NCBI RefSeq assembly: GCF_002946355.1
Contig: NZ_PKOZ01000007.1
Coordinates: forward strand, 62,001 to 126,000
Reading direction: 5' to 3'
Origin: Pradoshia eiseniae
Lineage (GTDB): Bacteria > Bacillota > Bacilli > Bacillales > Pradoshiaceae
DNA length: 64,000 bases
The number at the start of each line of letters is the position of its first letter. The stretch's first letter is position 1. This document shows, piece after piece, positions 1 to 8,175 of this stretch. The notes under the pieces are model-generated. The model saw nothing but the letters and a program-made list of their open reading frames with translations, was not told the origin of the DNA and searched no databases. The translations under genes were made by a program, and so were the position numbers.

Positions 1-333
1 TTCACGTGCAACAAGCATTGGATTAACCTGGGTGACGATTCCCCCGGCTATTAAGGCTCCATAATACCCGACAACATATTGCGGGCAATTTGGAAGCATG
101 ATGGCAACCCTGTCTCCTTTTTTGACTCCGCTCTTCTGCAAAGCCGAGGCGAAACCATGGGACATCTTGAATAAGGCTTGGTAGGTAATCTTCCTTCCGA
201 AAAAAGAAATGGCATTATTATTTGGGAATTGTTCTGTGGTTTCATTGAGTATTTCCGGCAGTGACTGGTTTGGAAAGCTGATTTCCGTAGCAATATGATC
301 GGGGTAATGCTTAAACCATGGTTTTTGTTCCAT
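1..333 (-). CDS. Long-chain acyl-CoA ligase (AMP-binding), N-terminal part, cut by window edge
   Basis: The first 111 residues of an AMP-forming acyl-CoA ligase are present; the rest lies outside the window. The segment KKGDRVAIMLPN followed by GGIVTQVNPMLV is typical of the N-terminal subdomain of LcfA/FadD-type ligases, which activate fatty acids to acyl-CoA. The ATG at 333 was chosen because GGGAG lies about 8 nt upstream. It is the third gene of an operon after an acyl-CoA dehydrogenase and an SDR, with only 26 nt between it and the SDR. This supports a role in fatty or carboxylic acid degradation. The AMP-binding and catalytic motifs are off-window, so substrate is unknown. Confidence 0.85.
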   Translation of the reverse strand, partial: MEQKPWFKHYPDHIATEISFPNQSLPEILNETTEQFPNNNAISFFGRKITYQALFKMSHGFASALQKSGVKKGDRVAIMLPNCPQYVVGYYGALIAGGIVTQVNPMLVARE

Positions 334-359
334 TTTTTCATCTCCCATTTCATTCATTT

Positions 360-1136
360 TTAAATCATCGCACTCTTTCCGCCGTCCACGACAATGATTT
401 GCCCTGTTACATACCTGGCAGCTTCTGAAGCCAAGAATAAAGCAACTCCTTTTAAATCCTCCTCTCCTCCAAGACGTCCAAGCGGTGTCATATATTCGAG
501 GGTGTCCCTGCCGCGCTCAATCAAGACCTTTGACATCTTTGTCGGGAAAAATCCAGGGGCAATCGCATTGACATTAATTTGATGCCTTCCCCACTTAACC
601 GCTAGGTCTTTCGTGAGCGTAATAATAGCTCCCTTACTCGCGTTATAGCCGACTGTGTCCATCATGTCAGGATGCGTACCCCCAAGACCAGCAACAGAGG
701 CTATATTGACGATTTTGCCGCCTTTCTGCTCAGCCATCACTTTACCGACCGCCTGGGACATGAGGAATGTGCCGGTCAAATTTACATTAATCACCTTATT
801 CCATGCATCTAATGGCATTTCTAGAGATGGCGCTCCCCATGAGGCACCGCTGTTATTGACGAGAATATCAATCCGGCCGAATCGTTCCATCGTTTCATCC
901 ACAACCTTCAGAACATCATCAGGGTTGGATACATCACATTGGATTGCCAGCGTCTCTACACCTAATTCCTTCAGTTCTCGTGCTACCTCTTCACAAGCCT
1001 CAATCTTGCGGGAGCAGAGAACGATATTAGCGCCCGCCTCTGCATAGCCTTTGGCGATTTGTTCACCAAGACCTCTTCCTCCGCCGGTAATTATCGCTGT
1101 CTTTCCCTTAAGCTCAAACATCTCTAGAATGCTCAT
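360..1136 (-). CDS. SDR-family oxidoreductase (3-oxoacyl/3-hydroxyacyl-CoA type)
   Basis: A 258-residue classical short-chain dehydrogenase. The NAD(P)-binding motif TGGGRGLG is at residues 17-24, NNSG at 94-97, and the catalytic Ser147, Tyr164 (YNASK) and Lys168 are all present. The family oxidises or reduces hydroxyl/keto groups. Its place between an acyl-CoA dehydrogenase and an acyl-CoA ligase suggests a 3-hydroxyacyl-CoA or related substrate, which is inference. The ATG overlaps the end of the acyl-CoA dehydrogenase gene by 4 nt, so translation is probably coupled. The length is normal for the family. Confidence 0.92.
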   Translation of the reverse strand: MSILEMFELKGKTAIITGGGRGLGEQIAKGYAEAGANIVLCSRKIEACEEVARELKELGVETLAIQCDVSNPDDVLKVVDETMERFGRIDILVNNSGASWGAPSLEMPLDAWNKVINVNLTGTFLMSQAVGKVMAEQKGGKIVNIASVAGLGGTHPDMMDTVGYNASKGAIITLTKDLAVKWGRHQINVNAIAPGFFPTKMSKVLIERGRDTLEYMTPLGRLGGEEDLKGVALFLASEAARYVTGQIIVVDGGKSAMI

Positions 1137-2362
1137 CTTCTTAATCCAGCCTCCTCTCTGTACTTCTTTAATTCAAGCCTGGCAAGCTGGGCCTTATGCA
1201 CCTCGTCTGGACCATCAGCCAAGCGTAATGTCCGGGCATTCGCCCATTGAGCCGCGAGCGGATAATCCGCTGATACTCCAGCAGCCCCCATACCTTGGAT
1301 AGCCCGGTCAATCACTCGAAGGGCCATATTTGGCGCCACTACCTTAATCATCGCGATTTCCTTTTTAGCTTCCTTATTGCCGACCGTATCCATCATATAG
1401 GCCGCCTTCAATGTCAGCAGACGTGCTTGCTCAATTTCAATGCGGCTATCAGCAACCCATTCCTGGATCACCCCTTGGTTAGCCAGCGGCTTCCCAAACG
1501 CCACCCTTCTTTGTATGCGCTTACATAAAACTTCAAGCGCTCTCTCTGCCGCTCCGATTAATCGCATACAATGATGGATTCTGCCTGGCCCGAGCCTTCC
1601 TTGGGCAATCGCAAAGCCCTTGCCCTCATCCCAAATCATGTTCTCAAGCGGAACCCTCACATTGTCATACGTGATTTCTGCATGTCCATGAGGGGCATGA
1701 TCGTAGCCGAAAACCGGCAAGGTCCGTTCAATTCTTACACCTGGCGTGTTTAACGGCACAAGAATCATTGACTGCTGTTCATGCCGATCTGCAGTCCGGT
1801 CTGTTTTTCCCATTACTATCGCTATCTCACAGCGAGGGTCCCCGGCACCTGATGACCACCACTTCCGGCCATTGATGACATATTCATCCCCGTCTCTGAT
1901 AATGCTCGCTTCAATATTTGTGGCATCAGATGAGGCGACATCCGGCTCAGTCATCGAGAAACAAGAACGAATTTCCCCGTTGAGCAATGGTTTAAGCCAT
2001 CTTTCCTTCTGTTCAGGGGTGCCATAGCGTTCAAGCACCTCCATGTTACCTGTATCCGGCGCATTGCAATTGAAGACCTCTGGTCCGATTAAGGAACGTC
2101 CCATTATCTCGCATAATGGAGCATACTCTGAATTGGTCAGACCAGCTCCTAATTCACTTTCCGGAAGGAATAAATTCCAGAGTCCTTGCTCCTTGGCTTT
2201 CGCCTTAAGCTCCTCCATGATGGGCGGAATTCCGCTGAAGCGACTTTCTTGCTCATCTAATTGCTGCTCATATAGTGACTCATTCGGGTATACATACTCC
2301 TCCATAAATCTTGTAAGCTTCTGTTCTAGTTCCTTTACCTTGCTTGTATAAGAAAAATCCAT
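1133..2362 (-). CDS. Acyl-CoA dehydrogenase
   Basis: A 409-residue FAD-dependent acyl-CoA dehydrogenase of the ACAD10/11-like branch. The FAD/substrate segment [16 protein letters not shown] lies at about residues 135-150, WWSSGAG follows in the middle domain, and [17 protein letters not shown] lies in the C-terminal helical domain. The family catalyses the first step of beta-oxidation, passing electrons to ETF. The ATG at 2362 has GGAGAGG about 8 nt upstream. It is the first gene of the operon, followed by the SDR (4-nt overlap) and the acyl-CoA ligase. A palindrome just upstream of the ribosome binding site suggests repressor control. Confidence 0.93.
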   Translation of the reverse strand: MDFSYTSKVKELEQKLTRFMEEYVYPNESLYEQQLDEQESRFSGIPPIMEELKAKAKEQGLWNLFLPESELGAGLTNSEYAPLCEIMGRSLIGPEVFNCNAPDTGNMEVLERYGTPEQKERWLKPLLNGEIRSCFSMTEPDVASSDATNIEASIIRDGDEYVINGRKWWSSGAGDPRCEIAIVMGKTDRTADRHEQQSMILVPLNTPGVRIERTLPVFGYDHAPHGHAEITYDNVRVPLENMIWDEGKGFAIAQGRLGPGRIHHCMRLIGAAERALEVLCKRIQRRVAFGKPLANQGVIQEWVADSRIEIEQARLLTLKAAYMMDTVGNKEAKKEIAMIKVVAPNMALRVIDRAIQGMGAAGVSADYPLAAQWANARTLRLADGPDEVHKAQLARLELKKYREEAGLRR

Positions 2363-2379
2363 GCCTTCCTCTCCTTCTC

Positions 2380-2399
2380 CATACTAACCGGTGGGTATG
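2380..2399. promoter_or_regulatory. Imperfect 20-bp palindrome, probable TetR-type operator
   Basis: The sequence CATACTAACCGGTGGGTATG has matching half-sites CATACnnACC/GGTnnGTATG, with 8 of 10 base pairs symmetrical. It sits between the promoter at 2413-2440 and the ribosome binding site of the acyl-CoA dehydrogenase gene, where a bound repressor would block transcription. ACC-GGT-centred palindromes of this size are common for TetR regulators of fatty-acid degradation genes (family knowledge). The regulator itself is not adjacent. Confidence 0.55.
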
Positions 2400-2412
2400 T
2401 TAATTATTACCA

Positions 2413-2440
2413 ATTATACTAGTTTCAAAGAGTTGTGCAA
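2413..2440 (-). promoter_or_regulatory. Sigma-A-type promoter of the acyl-CoA dehydrogenase operon
   Basis: Read on the minus strand, TTGCAC (2435-2440) and TATAAT (2413-2418) are separated by 16 nt. Transcription would begin near 2406, just before the palindrome at 2380-2399. Confidence 0.6.
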
Positions 2441-2476
2441 TAAGTTACTCGAATATTACAAATATTTCAATAATAA

Positions 2477-2505
2477 TTGACGGATTTTTCGTATTAAACC
2501 ATAAT
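2477..2505 (+). promoter_or_regulatory. Sigma-A-type promoter of the DUF975 gene
   Basis: TTGACG (2477-2482) and CATAAT (2500-2505) are separated by 17 nt, about 30 nt upstream of the chosen start codon of the DUF975 gene. Confidence 0.55.
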
Positions 2506-2535
2506 ATGGATATAAATAAAAAAAGGAGATGCATA

Positions 2536-3273
2536 ATGAAAACAAGTACATACAAAACCGCTGCCAAGTCAGCCCTAAATGGCAAGTGGGGAATCGCCAT
2601 CGGCGTTTTCTTTCTCTATTTCATCATTTCGAGTATATTGGGAGTACCCGAAAACGAATGGATATTTTATGTGTTAATGTTTCTAATCAGTGGACCGCTT
2701 TATATTGGGTACCAATGGTTCCATCTTGAACTCATCCGATACAATAATCCTGGTGTCAGCACTTTATTCTCCGGATTCACGCAGAACTACCTTCGCAATG
2801 TCGCAGCCTACTTTATGGTAAATATATTTACTATTCTGTGGCTTCTTTTGCTGATTGTCCCTGGAATCATTAAAGCCCTTGCCTATTCTATGACCTACTT
2901 TATCCTGCGTGATAGACCAGAAGTGTCCATTTTCCAGGCAATTACGGAAAGCCGGCGTATGATGGATGGCCAGAAGAAGAAACTATTTATCTTGATTCTT
3001 TCCTTCCTGCCATGGGTGATCATTCCATCGGCCTTAATCATCATTGGACTTATAGCCATTTTCTTTACCGCCAGTGATCCTATCCTTTTTCTTGTAGGAA
3101 CTGTCAGTCTTATTATTGGCCTTATTGCCAATATCGGAATTTCTATTTATCTCATGCCTTATTTCACAACAACACTCGCAGTCTTCTATGCCAGCAATGT
3201 ACCCACATCCGATCCTAGTTTAGAGCCATTGCTAACTGACGAGAATCCGAATCTAGTAGAACCAACCCAATAA
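2536..3273 (+). CDS. DUF975-like integral membrane protein
   Basis: A 245-residue protein with about six hydrophobic segments. The N-terminus reads MKTSTYKTAAKSALNGKWG, a soluble lead-in typical of DUF975 proteins, followed by membrane spans and a polar tail rich in Asp, Glu and Pro. The function of the family is unknown. The ATG at 2536 is preferred over one at 2506 because AAAGGAG lies 8 nt upstream and the earlier ATG has no ribosome binding site. It stands alone, with its own promoter and a terminator 13 nt after the stop. Confidence 0.8.
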   Translation: MKTSTYKTAAKSALNGKWGIAIGVFFLYFIISSILGVPENEWIFYVLMFLISGPLYIGYQWFHLELIRYNNPGVSTLFSGFTQNYLRNVAAYFMVNIFTILWLLLLIVPGIIKALAYSMTYFILRDRPEVSIFQAITESRRMMDGQKKKLFILILSFLPWVIIPSALIIIGLIAIFFTASDPILFLVGTVSLIIGLIANIGISIYLMPYFTTTLAVFYASNVPTSDPSLEPLLTDENPNLVEPTQ

Positions 3274-3285
3274 CATAATCATTAT

Positions 3286-3320
3286 AAAAAGAAGCATGCA
3301 GCAATGGATGCTTCTTTTTT
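3286..3320 (+). terminator. Intrinsic terminator after the DUF975 gene
   Basis: The stem AAGAAGCAT/ATGCTTCTT encloses a short loop and is followed by a run of T. Confidence 0.8.
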
Positions 3321-3422
3321 ATTGCTGAAACCCGCTTTTTATTTGTTTAATTTTTCTAAAAAATCAATAATTTGTGTTAGAATACTTTTGTAATTAAATC
3401 TGACAAACAAGAGGGGGATTGG

Positions 3423-4787
3423 ATGGATAGTAAATTGGTGAATCGTTTAAAGGAGATAGTCGGAGAAGAGCGAGTCTCGCTTAATGAGACTGTTCTGATG
3501 AATCACAGCAAGGATGAATCTTATCATGAGCCGGCATATCCGGATGCCGTTATCTTTCCTCATACAACCGACGAGGTATCAGCTATCCTTGCTTATGCTA
3601 ATGAACATCATATTCCTGTTGTGCCTTTTGGCAGAGGAACAAGTCTTGAAGGCCATGTCATTCCATATGACGGAGGGATTTGTCTAGATTTTAACGAGAT
3701 GAATAAGATTCTTGAGATAAGAGCAGAAGATTTAATCGTCAAGGTCCAGCCTGGTGTGACACGAACACAGCTAAATAAGGAATTAAGAAAATATGGCTTA
3801 TTCTTCTCTGTTGACCCTGGAGCAGACGCTACGCTTGGAGGGATGGCTGCAACAAACGCGAGCGGCACGACTGCCGTTAAATACGGGGTAATGAGGGATC
3901 AGGTCCGTGATATGGAAGTTGTTCTCGCTGACGGGAGTGTCATCCACACAGGTACTCTTGCGGCAAAATCCTCATCTGGCCTCCATCTTAATGGGATTTT
4001 TGTCGGGTCTGAGGGAACACTTGGCTGCATGACAGAGCTGACCTTGCGTGTATATGGTATACCTGAGCATGAGGTGGCCGGCCGGGCAGTATTTACCTCC
4101 ACTCATGATGCCGTCCTTGCTGTCACCTCGCTTATTCAAGCAAGCATACCAATTGGCCGGGTAGAGCTTGTTGACCCGGATTCGATGCGCCAATTTAATC
4201 GGCACTCAGGTACAGCCTTTGAGGAGATGCCCACCTTATTCTTGGAGTTCCACGGCAATCAAGCCGGCCTAATGCAGGACATCCAATTCGCCACAGAAAT
4301 CCTGAACGACTTGGGCTGCCTCTCTCTCGAATTCAAGGAAGACCTCGCCTCCCGCAACCAAATATGGGAAGCGCGCCATAATCTTGCTTACGCCTATATC
4401 CATTCAGCCCCAGGGAAAAAGCTAATGGTCACAGATGTATGTGTTCCAATATCTGAGCTGGCGGTCTCTGTCGATTATACACGGGAAATGCTCAATGAAA
4501 TGGGGCTGATGGGGGGCATTGTCGGTCATGTTGGTGACGGCAATTTCCACGCTCTCTTGATGATTGATGTAAATAATCAAAGTGAAGTGAAGACTGCAAA
4601 GGAATTCAGTGACCGGATTGTTCGCTTTTCCTTGAGCCGCGGAGGAACCAGTACAGGCGAGCATGGCATTGGCACCGGGAAAAGACAATATTTGGTGGAG
4701 GAACATGGTCCTGCCTTGGAAGTAATGCGGGCCATTAAGAAAACGCTCGACCCAAACAATATTCTCAATCCGAATAAATTATTATAG
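3423..4787 (+). CDS. FAD-binding 2-hydroxyacid dehydrogenase (GlcD / D-lactate dehydrogenase family)
   Basis: A 454-residue flavoprotein of the vanillyl-alcohol-oxidase fold. The PCMH FAD-binding motif FGRGTSLEGH is at about 69-78, GGMAATNASGT at 139-149, and the C-terminal motifs GHVGDGNFH (368-376) and GEHGIG (412-417) are intact. The family oxidises glycolate or D-lactate to the 2-keto acid at the membrane. No GlcE/GlcF partners are nearby, which favours a single-subunit D-lactate dehydrogenase type; that is inference. It lies 14 nt upstream of a BASS transporter gene, so the two probably form an operon. Its leader AAGAGGGG (3409-3416) is complementary to the small RNA candidate at 5899. 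Confidence 0.9.
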   Translation: MDSKLVNRLKEIVGEERVSLNETVLMNHSKDESYHEPAYPDAVIFPHTTDEVSAILAYANEHHIPVVPFGRGTSLEGHVIPYDGGICLDFNEMNKILEIRAEDLIVKVQPGVTRTQLNKELRKYGLFFSVDPGADATLGGMAATNASGTTAVKYGVMRDQVRDMEVVLADGSVIHTGTLAAKSSSGLHLNGIFVGSEGTLGCMTELTLRVYGIPEHEVAGRAVFTSTHDAVLAVTSLIQASIPIGRVELVDPDSMRQFNRHSGTAFEEMPTLFLEFHGNQAGLMQDIQFATEILNDLGCLSLEFKEDLASRNQIWEARHNLAYAYIHSAPGKKLMVTDVCVPISELAVSVDYTREMLNEMGLMGGIVGHVGDGNFHALLMIDVNNQSEVKTAKEFSDRIVRFSLSRGGTSTGEHGIGTGKRQYLVEEHGPALEVMRAIKKTLDPNNILNPNKLL

Positions 4788-4801
4788 AAGGAGGCAACCT
4801 G

Positions 4802-5788
4802 ATGAAAATATTTGAAGTAATCAGTACATATGCCGGCAAATACTTTGCTGTCCTGGTTATTCTAACAGCAGTGGTTGCCTATCTCTTACCTAGTCCTTTT
4901 TTAGGATTCGGCAGCTATATTACCATTCTCCTTGGGATTGTCATGTTCGGGATGGGATTAACGCTTAAGGCAGCAGACTTCAAGATGGTCATTACCCATC
5001 CTATCCCTGTCATTATCGGCCTCATCGCCCAATTTACCATTATGCCGATTGCAGCATTTGGGGTAGCTTATTTGCTTCAATTGCCTCCTGCGCTCGCTGC
5101 AGGGCTCGTTCTCCTCGGCTCCGTTCCAGGAGGTACAGCTTCAAACGTCATGGTTTATCTCGCAAAAGGAAATGTGCCGCTATCCATTACGATGACATCA
5201 TGCTCTACCTTGCTTGCCCCCATCATGACACCATTCCTTTTGCTCATTTTTGCCGGGCAATGGATGCCGGTTGATGCGGTCGCTATGTTTATGTCGATTA
5301 TTCAGGTAATTATCATACCTATTGTCCTTGGATTAGCCGTAAGCAAGCTTTTACCGAATGTGGTAGAGAAAAGTTTGAACATTATTCCCCTTATTTCCGT
5401 GCTTGCCATCATGATTATCATCAGTGCTATCGTTGCCGGCAACAGGGAAAATATCGCTTCAGCGGGACTTCTAATCTTTCTGGCTGTCTTCCTCCACAAT
5501 AGCTTTGGACTTATATTCGGTTATCTAGCAGCGAAATTATTAAAGCTTTCCGTCCAAGACAGACGTGCAATCAGCATTGAAGTCGGGATGCAGAATTCTG
5601 GGTTAGGCGTATCTCTTGCGAAGGTCCATTTCGCCGATCCGATGACGGCCCTTCCAAGTGCCTTTGCTGCCGTATGGCATAATATATCTGGCCCAATCAT
5701 CGCCTCTTATTGGGCTACAAGATTGGATAACGAGGAAAAGGCAACTAATCGTGAAGATGAGGCACAGCCAGCAACTATTAGAAGATAA
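4802..5788 (+). CDS. Bile acid:sodium symporter (BASS) family transporter
   Basis: A 328-residue protein with nine or ten membrane spans. The segments FGMGLTLKAADF, GSVPGGTASNVM and EVGMQNSGLG are hallmark BASS family motifs that form the sodium and substrate sites. Bacterial members carry organic acids such as pyruvate or pantoate precursors rather than bile acids. AAGGAGG lies 8 nt before the ATG. It follows the hydroxyacid dehydrogenase gene by 14 nt, so uptake or release of the same acid (or its keto product) is a reasonable inference. The C-terminus is a short charged tail. Confidence 0.9.
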   Translation: MKIFEVISTYAGKYFAVLVILTAVVAYLLPSPFLGFGSYITILLGIVMFGMGLTLKAADFKMVITHPIPVIIGLIAQFTIMPIAAFGVAYLLQLPPALAAGLVLLGSVPGGTASNVMVYLAKGNVPLSITMTSCSTLLAPIMTPFLLLIFAGQWMPVDAVAMFMSIIQVIIIPIVLGLAVSKLLPNVVEKSLNIIPLISVLAIMIIISAIVAGNRENIASAGLLIFLAVFLHNSFGLIFGYLAAKLLKLSVQDRRAISIEVGMQNSGLGVSLAKVHFADPMTALPSAFAAVWHNISGPIIASYWATRLDNEEKATNREDEAQPATIRR

Positions 5789-5863
5789 CTTTATAAAAGC
5801 GATGTATTCGCAGCTGTTACTCAAACCTGTAATAAAATTGACATAATTTTAATTACATTGATA

Positions 5864-5892
5864 TTGATAATCGTTATCAATTGTTTTATACT
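5864..5892 (+). promoter_or_regulatory. Promoter of the FsrA-like RNA
   Basis: TTGATA (5864-5869) and TATACT (5887-5892) are separated by 17 nt. Transcription would begin near 5899. The -35 element and spacer are covered by the Fur box. Confidence 0.6.
5865..5879. promoter_or_regulatory. Fur box
   Basis: TGATAATCGTTATCA matches the Bacillus Fur 7-1-7 consensus TGATAATNATTATCA at 13 of 14 fixed positions. Extended to 19 bp (5860-5878) it matches GATAATGATAATCATTATC at 17 of 19. It overlaps the promoter at 5864-5892, so iron-loaded Fur should repress the transcript. Confidence 0.85.
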
Positions 5893-5898
5893 AACCTT

Positions 5899-5993
5899 AG
5901 AACACACAAACAAATGACCAAGAACCATTTGATAAACCCCCACCCCTCTTTGCATAAGGGCCCATGGAGAAATCCGCGGGCCCTTTGCTTTTT
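5899..5993 (+). ncRNA. fsrA: Candidate Fur-repressed small RNA, FsrA-like
   Basis: A transcript of about 95 nt is bounded by a Fur-box promoter and an intrinsic terminator and contains no credible reading frame. It has three parts: a 5' hairpin CAAATG/CATTTG (5911-5916 with 5926-5931), a single-stranded C-rich stretch CCCCCACCCCTCTT (5937-5950), and a terminator hairpin. B. subtilis FsrA is a Fur-controlled RNA of about 84 nt that uses C-rich single strands to pair with ribosome binding sites of iron-using and lactate-oxidation mRNAs. The organisation matches, but I cannot align it to FsrA here. The neighbouring hydroxyacid dehydrogenase leader contains AAGAGGGG, which pairs with CCCCUCUU. 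Confidence 0.65.
5956..5993 (+). terminator. Intrinsic terminator of the FsrA-like RNA
   Basis: The GC-rich stem AAGGGCCC/GGGCCCTT (5956-5963 with 5978-5985) is followed by TGCTTTTT. It separates the Fur-controlled transcript from the downstream aldo/keto reductase gene. Confidence 0.85.
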
Positions 5994-5999
5994 CCAGAC

Positions 6000-6040
6000 C
6001 TTATCATTTCCTTCGCCTCCAGCCTGTTTGCTATGATAAG
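6000..6040. repeat. Inverted repeat ahead of the aldo/keto reductase gene
   Basis: CTTATCAT (6000-6007) is repeated inverted as ATGATAAG (6033-6040), 25 nt apart, between the small-RNA terminator and the aldo/keto reductase ribosome binding site. It could be an operator or chance. Confidence 0.3.
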
Positions 6041-6066
6041 ACCAACGAAGCCGAAGGAGGATAATT

Positions 6067-7002
6067 ATGTCAAAAAAAGTGTGTATTGGAAAAACAGATT
6101 TATATATCAATCCCATTGGACTTGGAACAAATGCTGTAGGCGGTCATAATCTCTTTCCAAACCTCAATGAGGAGACTGGCAGAGAAATTGTCCGCACGGC
6201 AATTGATCATGGCATTAATTTCATAGATACGGCATATATATACGGACCTGAACGGTCGGAGGAATTAATCGGCGAGGTCATACGTGAGAAAGATATGCGA
6301 GAGCAGCTGGTCATCGCGACAAAGGGAGCCCATAAATTTGCAGAGGATCAAATGATTGTTGACAATTCGCCTGATTTCCTCAGAAAATCTGTTGAAGACA
6401 GTCTCATTCGCCTTCGAACAGATTACATCGACTTGTTTTACATCCATTTCCCTGACGAGCATACACCTAAGGATGAGGCTGTTGGCGCCTTAAAGAAATT
6501 GAAGGATGAAGGGAAAATTCGCGCAATCGGCGTCTCCAACTTCTCGATGGAACAATTAAAAGAGGCCAATAAGGACGGCTATGTCGATGTCATCCAATCT
6601 GAATATAATTTGTTGAAAAGACAGGCAGAGGATGAATTGCTTCCTTATGCGAAGGAGCATTCTATCTCCTTTGTCCCTTACTTTCCGCTAGCTTCAGGTT
6701 TATTAACAGGCAAATATACGAAAAATTCACCAATCACAGATGGGCGAAGCCGTAATCCTCTTTTCCAAGGCGCAGCCTTTGAAGATAACCTGGCTAAAGT
6801 GGAAAAGCTTCGTGAGATAGCAACCGCCAAAGAAGCTGAGGTTGCTCATCTAGTGCTAGCCTGGTATTTGAAGCAGGAGACGATCGATGCTGTCATTCCT
6901 GGAGCGAAACAGCCAGAACAGGTACTGCAAAATATCAAGGCATTGAACATTCATCTGACTGTTGAGGAATGCGCGCAAATCAGCGGCATTTTCAAGAGGT
7001 AG
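6067..7002 (+). CDS. Aldo/keto reductase
   Basis: A 311-residue NADPH-dependent aldo/keto reductase of the IolS/YhdN-like branch. The catalytic tetrad can be read as Asp54 and Tyr59 (in [10 protein letters not shown]), Lys86 (IATKGA) and His127 (FYIHFPD). The C-terminal cofactor loop [11 protein letters not shown] is also present. Members reduce aldehydes and ketones; no specific substrate is indicated. AAGGAGG lies 8 nt before the ATG. It follows the Fur-controlled RNA but is separated from it by a strong terminator. A GNAT gene starts 13 nt after its stop. Confidence 0.92.
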   Translation: MSKKVCIGKTDLYINPIGLGTNAVGGHNLFPNLNEETGREIVRTAIDHGINFIDTAYIYGPERSEELIGEVIREKDMREQLVIATKGAHKFAEDQMIVDNSPDFLRKSVEDSLIRLRTDYIDLFYIHFPDEHTPKDEAVGALKKLKDEGKIRAIGVSNFSMEQLKEANKDGYVDVIQSEYNLLKRQAEDELLPYAKEHSISFVPYFPLASGLLTGKYTKNSPITDGRSRNPLFQGAAFEDNLAKVEKLREIATAKEAEVAHLVLAWYLKQETIDAVIPGAKQPEQVLQNIKALNIHLTVEECAQISGIFKR

Positions 7003-7015
7003 GGGGATAAACAAG

Positions 7016-7570
7016 ATGGAGATTCTGAAATGGGATAGTGAATCAAACTTGCATTCAGTTGTCTCCCTGTATCAAACGGTATGGAATGACTGGGGCGAAA
7101 GCCATTTAGACCGAATCAAACGCCATACTGGCTACAAGGGATTCCGGGGATATATAGCCATGGATGAGGGAGATATCATTGGCTATGCCTATGGCTACTC
7201 CTCCTTATCCGGCCAATATTATCATGAATTATTGAATGATCATCTCTCCTCAGATGGTTCAGATGATTGGCTCAACAATTGCTTTGAATTTGTTGAGCTT
7301 GCCGTTCACCCAAAATATCGCAAACGCGGCATTGGCGCTCTCCTTCATGACCAGCTGCTTAACGATCTTCCATTTGAGCGAGCTATCTTAACTACACAGA
7401 CAGACAATTGGCCAGCCATATCCCTATACCGTTCTAAAGGCTGGGTCATCATCAGCGATTCATTTCTGCCCCTTGATGATCCGGAGCAGCCATTTATCAT
7501 ATTCGGAAAGACACTTAGTGCAGCGCCGCCCGTTCATTCAAAGGCCGGAACATTTAAGGAAAGAAACTGA
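7016..7570 (+). CDS. GNAT-family N-acetyltransferase
   Basis: A 184-residue acetyltransferase. The acetyl-CoA-binding segment VHPKYRKRGIGALLHDQLL fits the GNAT motif A (R/Q-x-x-G-x-G/A), and the region LTTQTDNWPAISLYRSKGWV fits motif B. The substrate is not evident. The ATG at 7016 was chosen over an in-frame start at 6962 that would lie inside the aldo/keto reductase gene; AGGGGGA lies about 8 nt upstream of 7016. It probably shares an mRNA with the genes on either side. Confidence 0.88.
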   Translation: MEILKWDSESNLHSVVSLYQTVWNDWGESHLDRIKRHTGYKGFRGYIAMDEGDIIGYAYGYSSLSGQYYHELLNDHLSSDGSDDWLNNCFEFVELAVHPKYRKRGIGALLHDQLLNDLPFERAILTTQTDNWPAISLYRSKGWVIISDSFLPLDDPEQPFIIFGKTLSAAPPVHSKAGTFKERN

Positions 7571-7593
7571 TTTTCTCAAGGGTTTAGGAGGAG

Positions 7594-8133
7594 ATGGACA
7601 TCAAATTAGCTGGCAAAAAGATTTACTTACGCGAATTCAAGGAGGATGATTGGACCGCTGTTCATGAATATGCCTCTAATGAATTGGTCTGCCGATATCA
7701 GCCATGGGAACCAAATACGGAGGAAGATTCTCGCGGTTTTGTTCGGCAAAACATATATGATGCCGGCCTATATCCTAGAAAGCGGTATGCATTGGCCATT
7801 ATCGAATCAGAGACTCAGCGCTTGGCAGGAGCAGCTGAACTCCATATCAGAGATATTCATAATGGCGAGATTGGCTATAGCCTTCATCCAAGGTTTTGGG
7901 GGAGAGGAATGGCAACAGAGGCAGCCCGGTTATTGATTGATTTTGGTTTCAAGAAACTGCATTTGCATCGCATTTATGCCACATGTGACCCTCGGAACAT
8001 CGCCTCTTACAAAGTAATGGAGAAGTTGGGTTTAACTTTTGAAGGAAGAATGAGAGAGAACCTGCTTATTAAAGACGGCTGGCGTGATTCCTTGTTATAT
8101 AGCATCTTAGAAACAGACCTCTCCCGTCCATAA
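7594..8133 (+). CDS. GNAT-family N-acetyltransferase (RimJ/RimL type)
   Basis: A 179-residue protein of the RimJ/RimL-like acetyltransferase branch. GYSLHPRFWGRGMATEAARLL is the acetyl-CoA-binding motif, and HRIYATCDPRNIASYKVMEKLG is the conserved C-terminal block. Relatives acetylate ribosomal proteins, antibiotics or small metabolites; the target here is unknown. AGGAGG precedes the ATG. It is the last gene of the plus-strand run and is followed by a perfect 13-bp terminator. Confidence 0.9.
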   Translation: MDIKLAGKKIYLREFKEDDWTAVHEYASNELVCRYQPWEPNTEEDSRGFVRQNIYDAGLYPRKRYALAIIESETQRLAGAAELHIRDIHNGEIGYSLHPRFWGRGMATEAARLLIDFGFKKLHLHRIYATCDPRNIASYKVMEKLGLTFEGRMRENLLIKDGWRDSLLYSILETDLSRP

Positions 8134-8137
8134 TAAA

Positions 8138-8170
8138 AAAAGCTCTGCGATTGGTTCGCAGAGCTTTTTC
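8138..8170. terminator. Bidirectional intrinsic terminator
   Basis: A perfect 13-bp stem, AAAAGCTCTGCGA with TCGCAGAGCTTTT, with a 5-nt loop and T-runs on both strands. It serves the GNAT gene on the plus strand and the SulP gene on the minus strand. Confidence 0.9.
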
Positions 8171-8175
8171 TCCTA

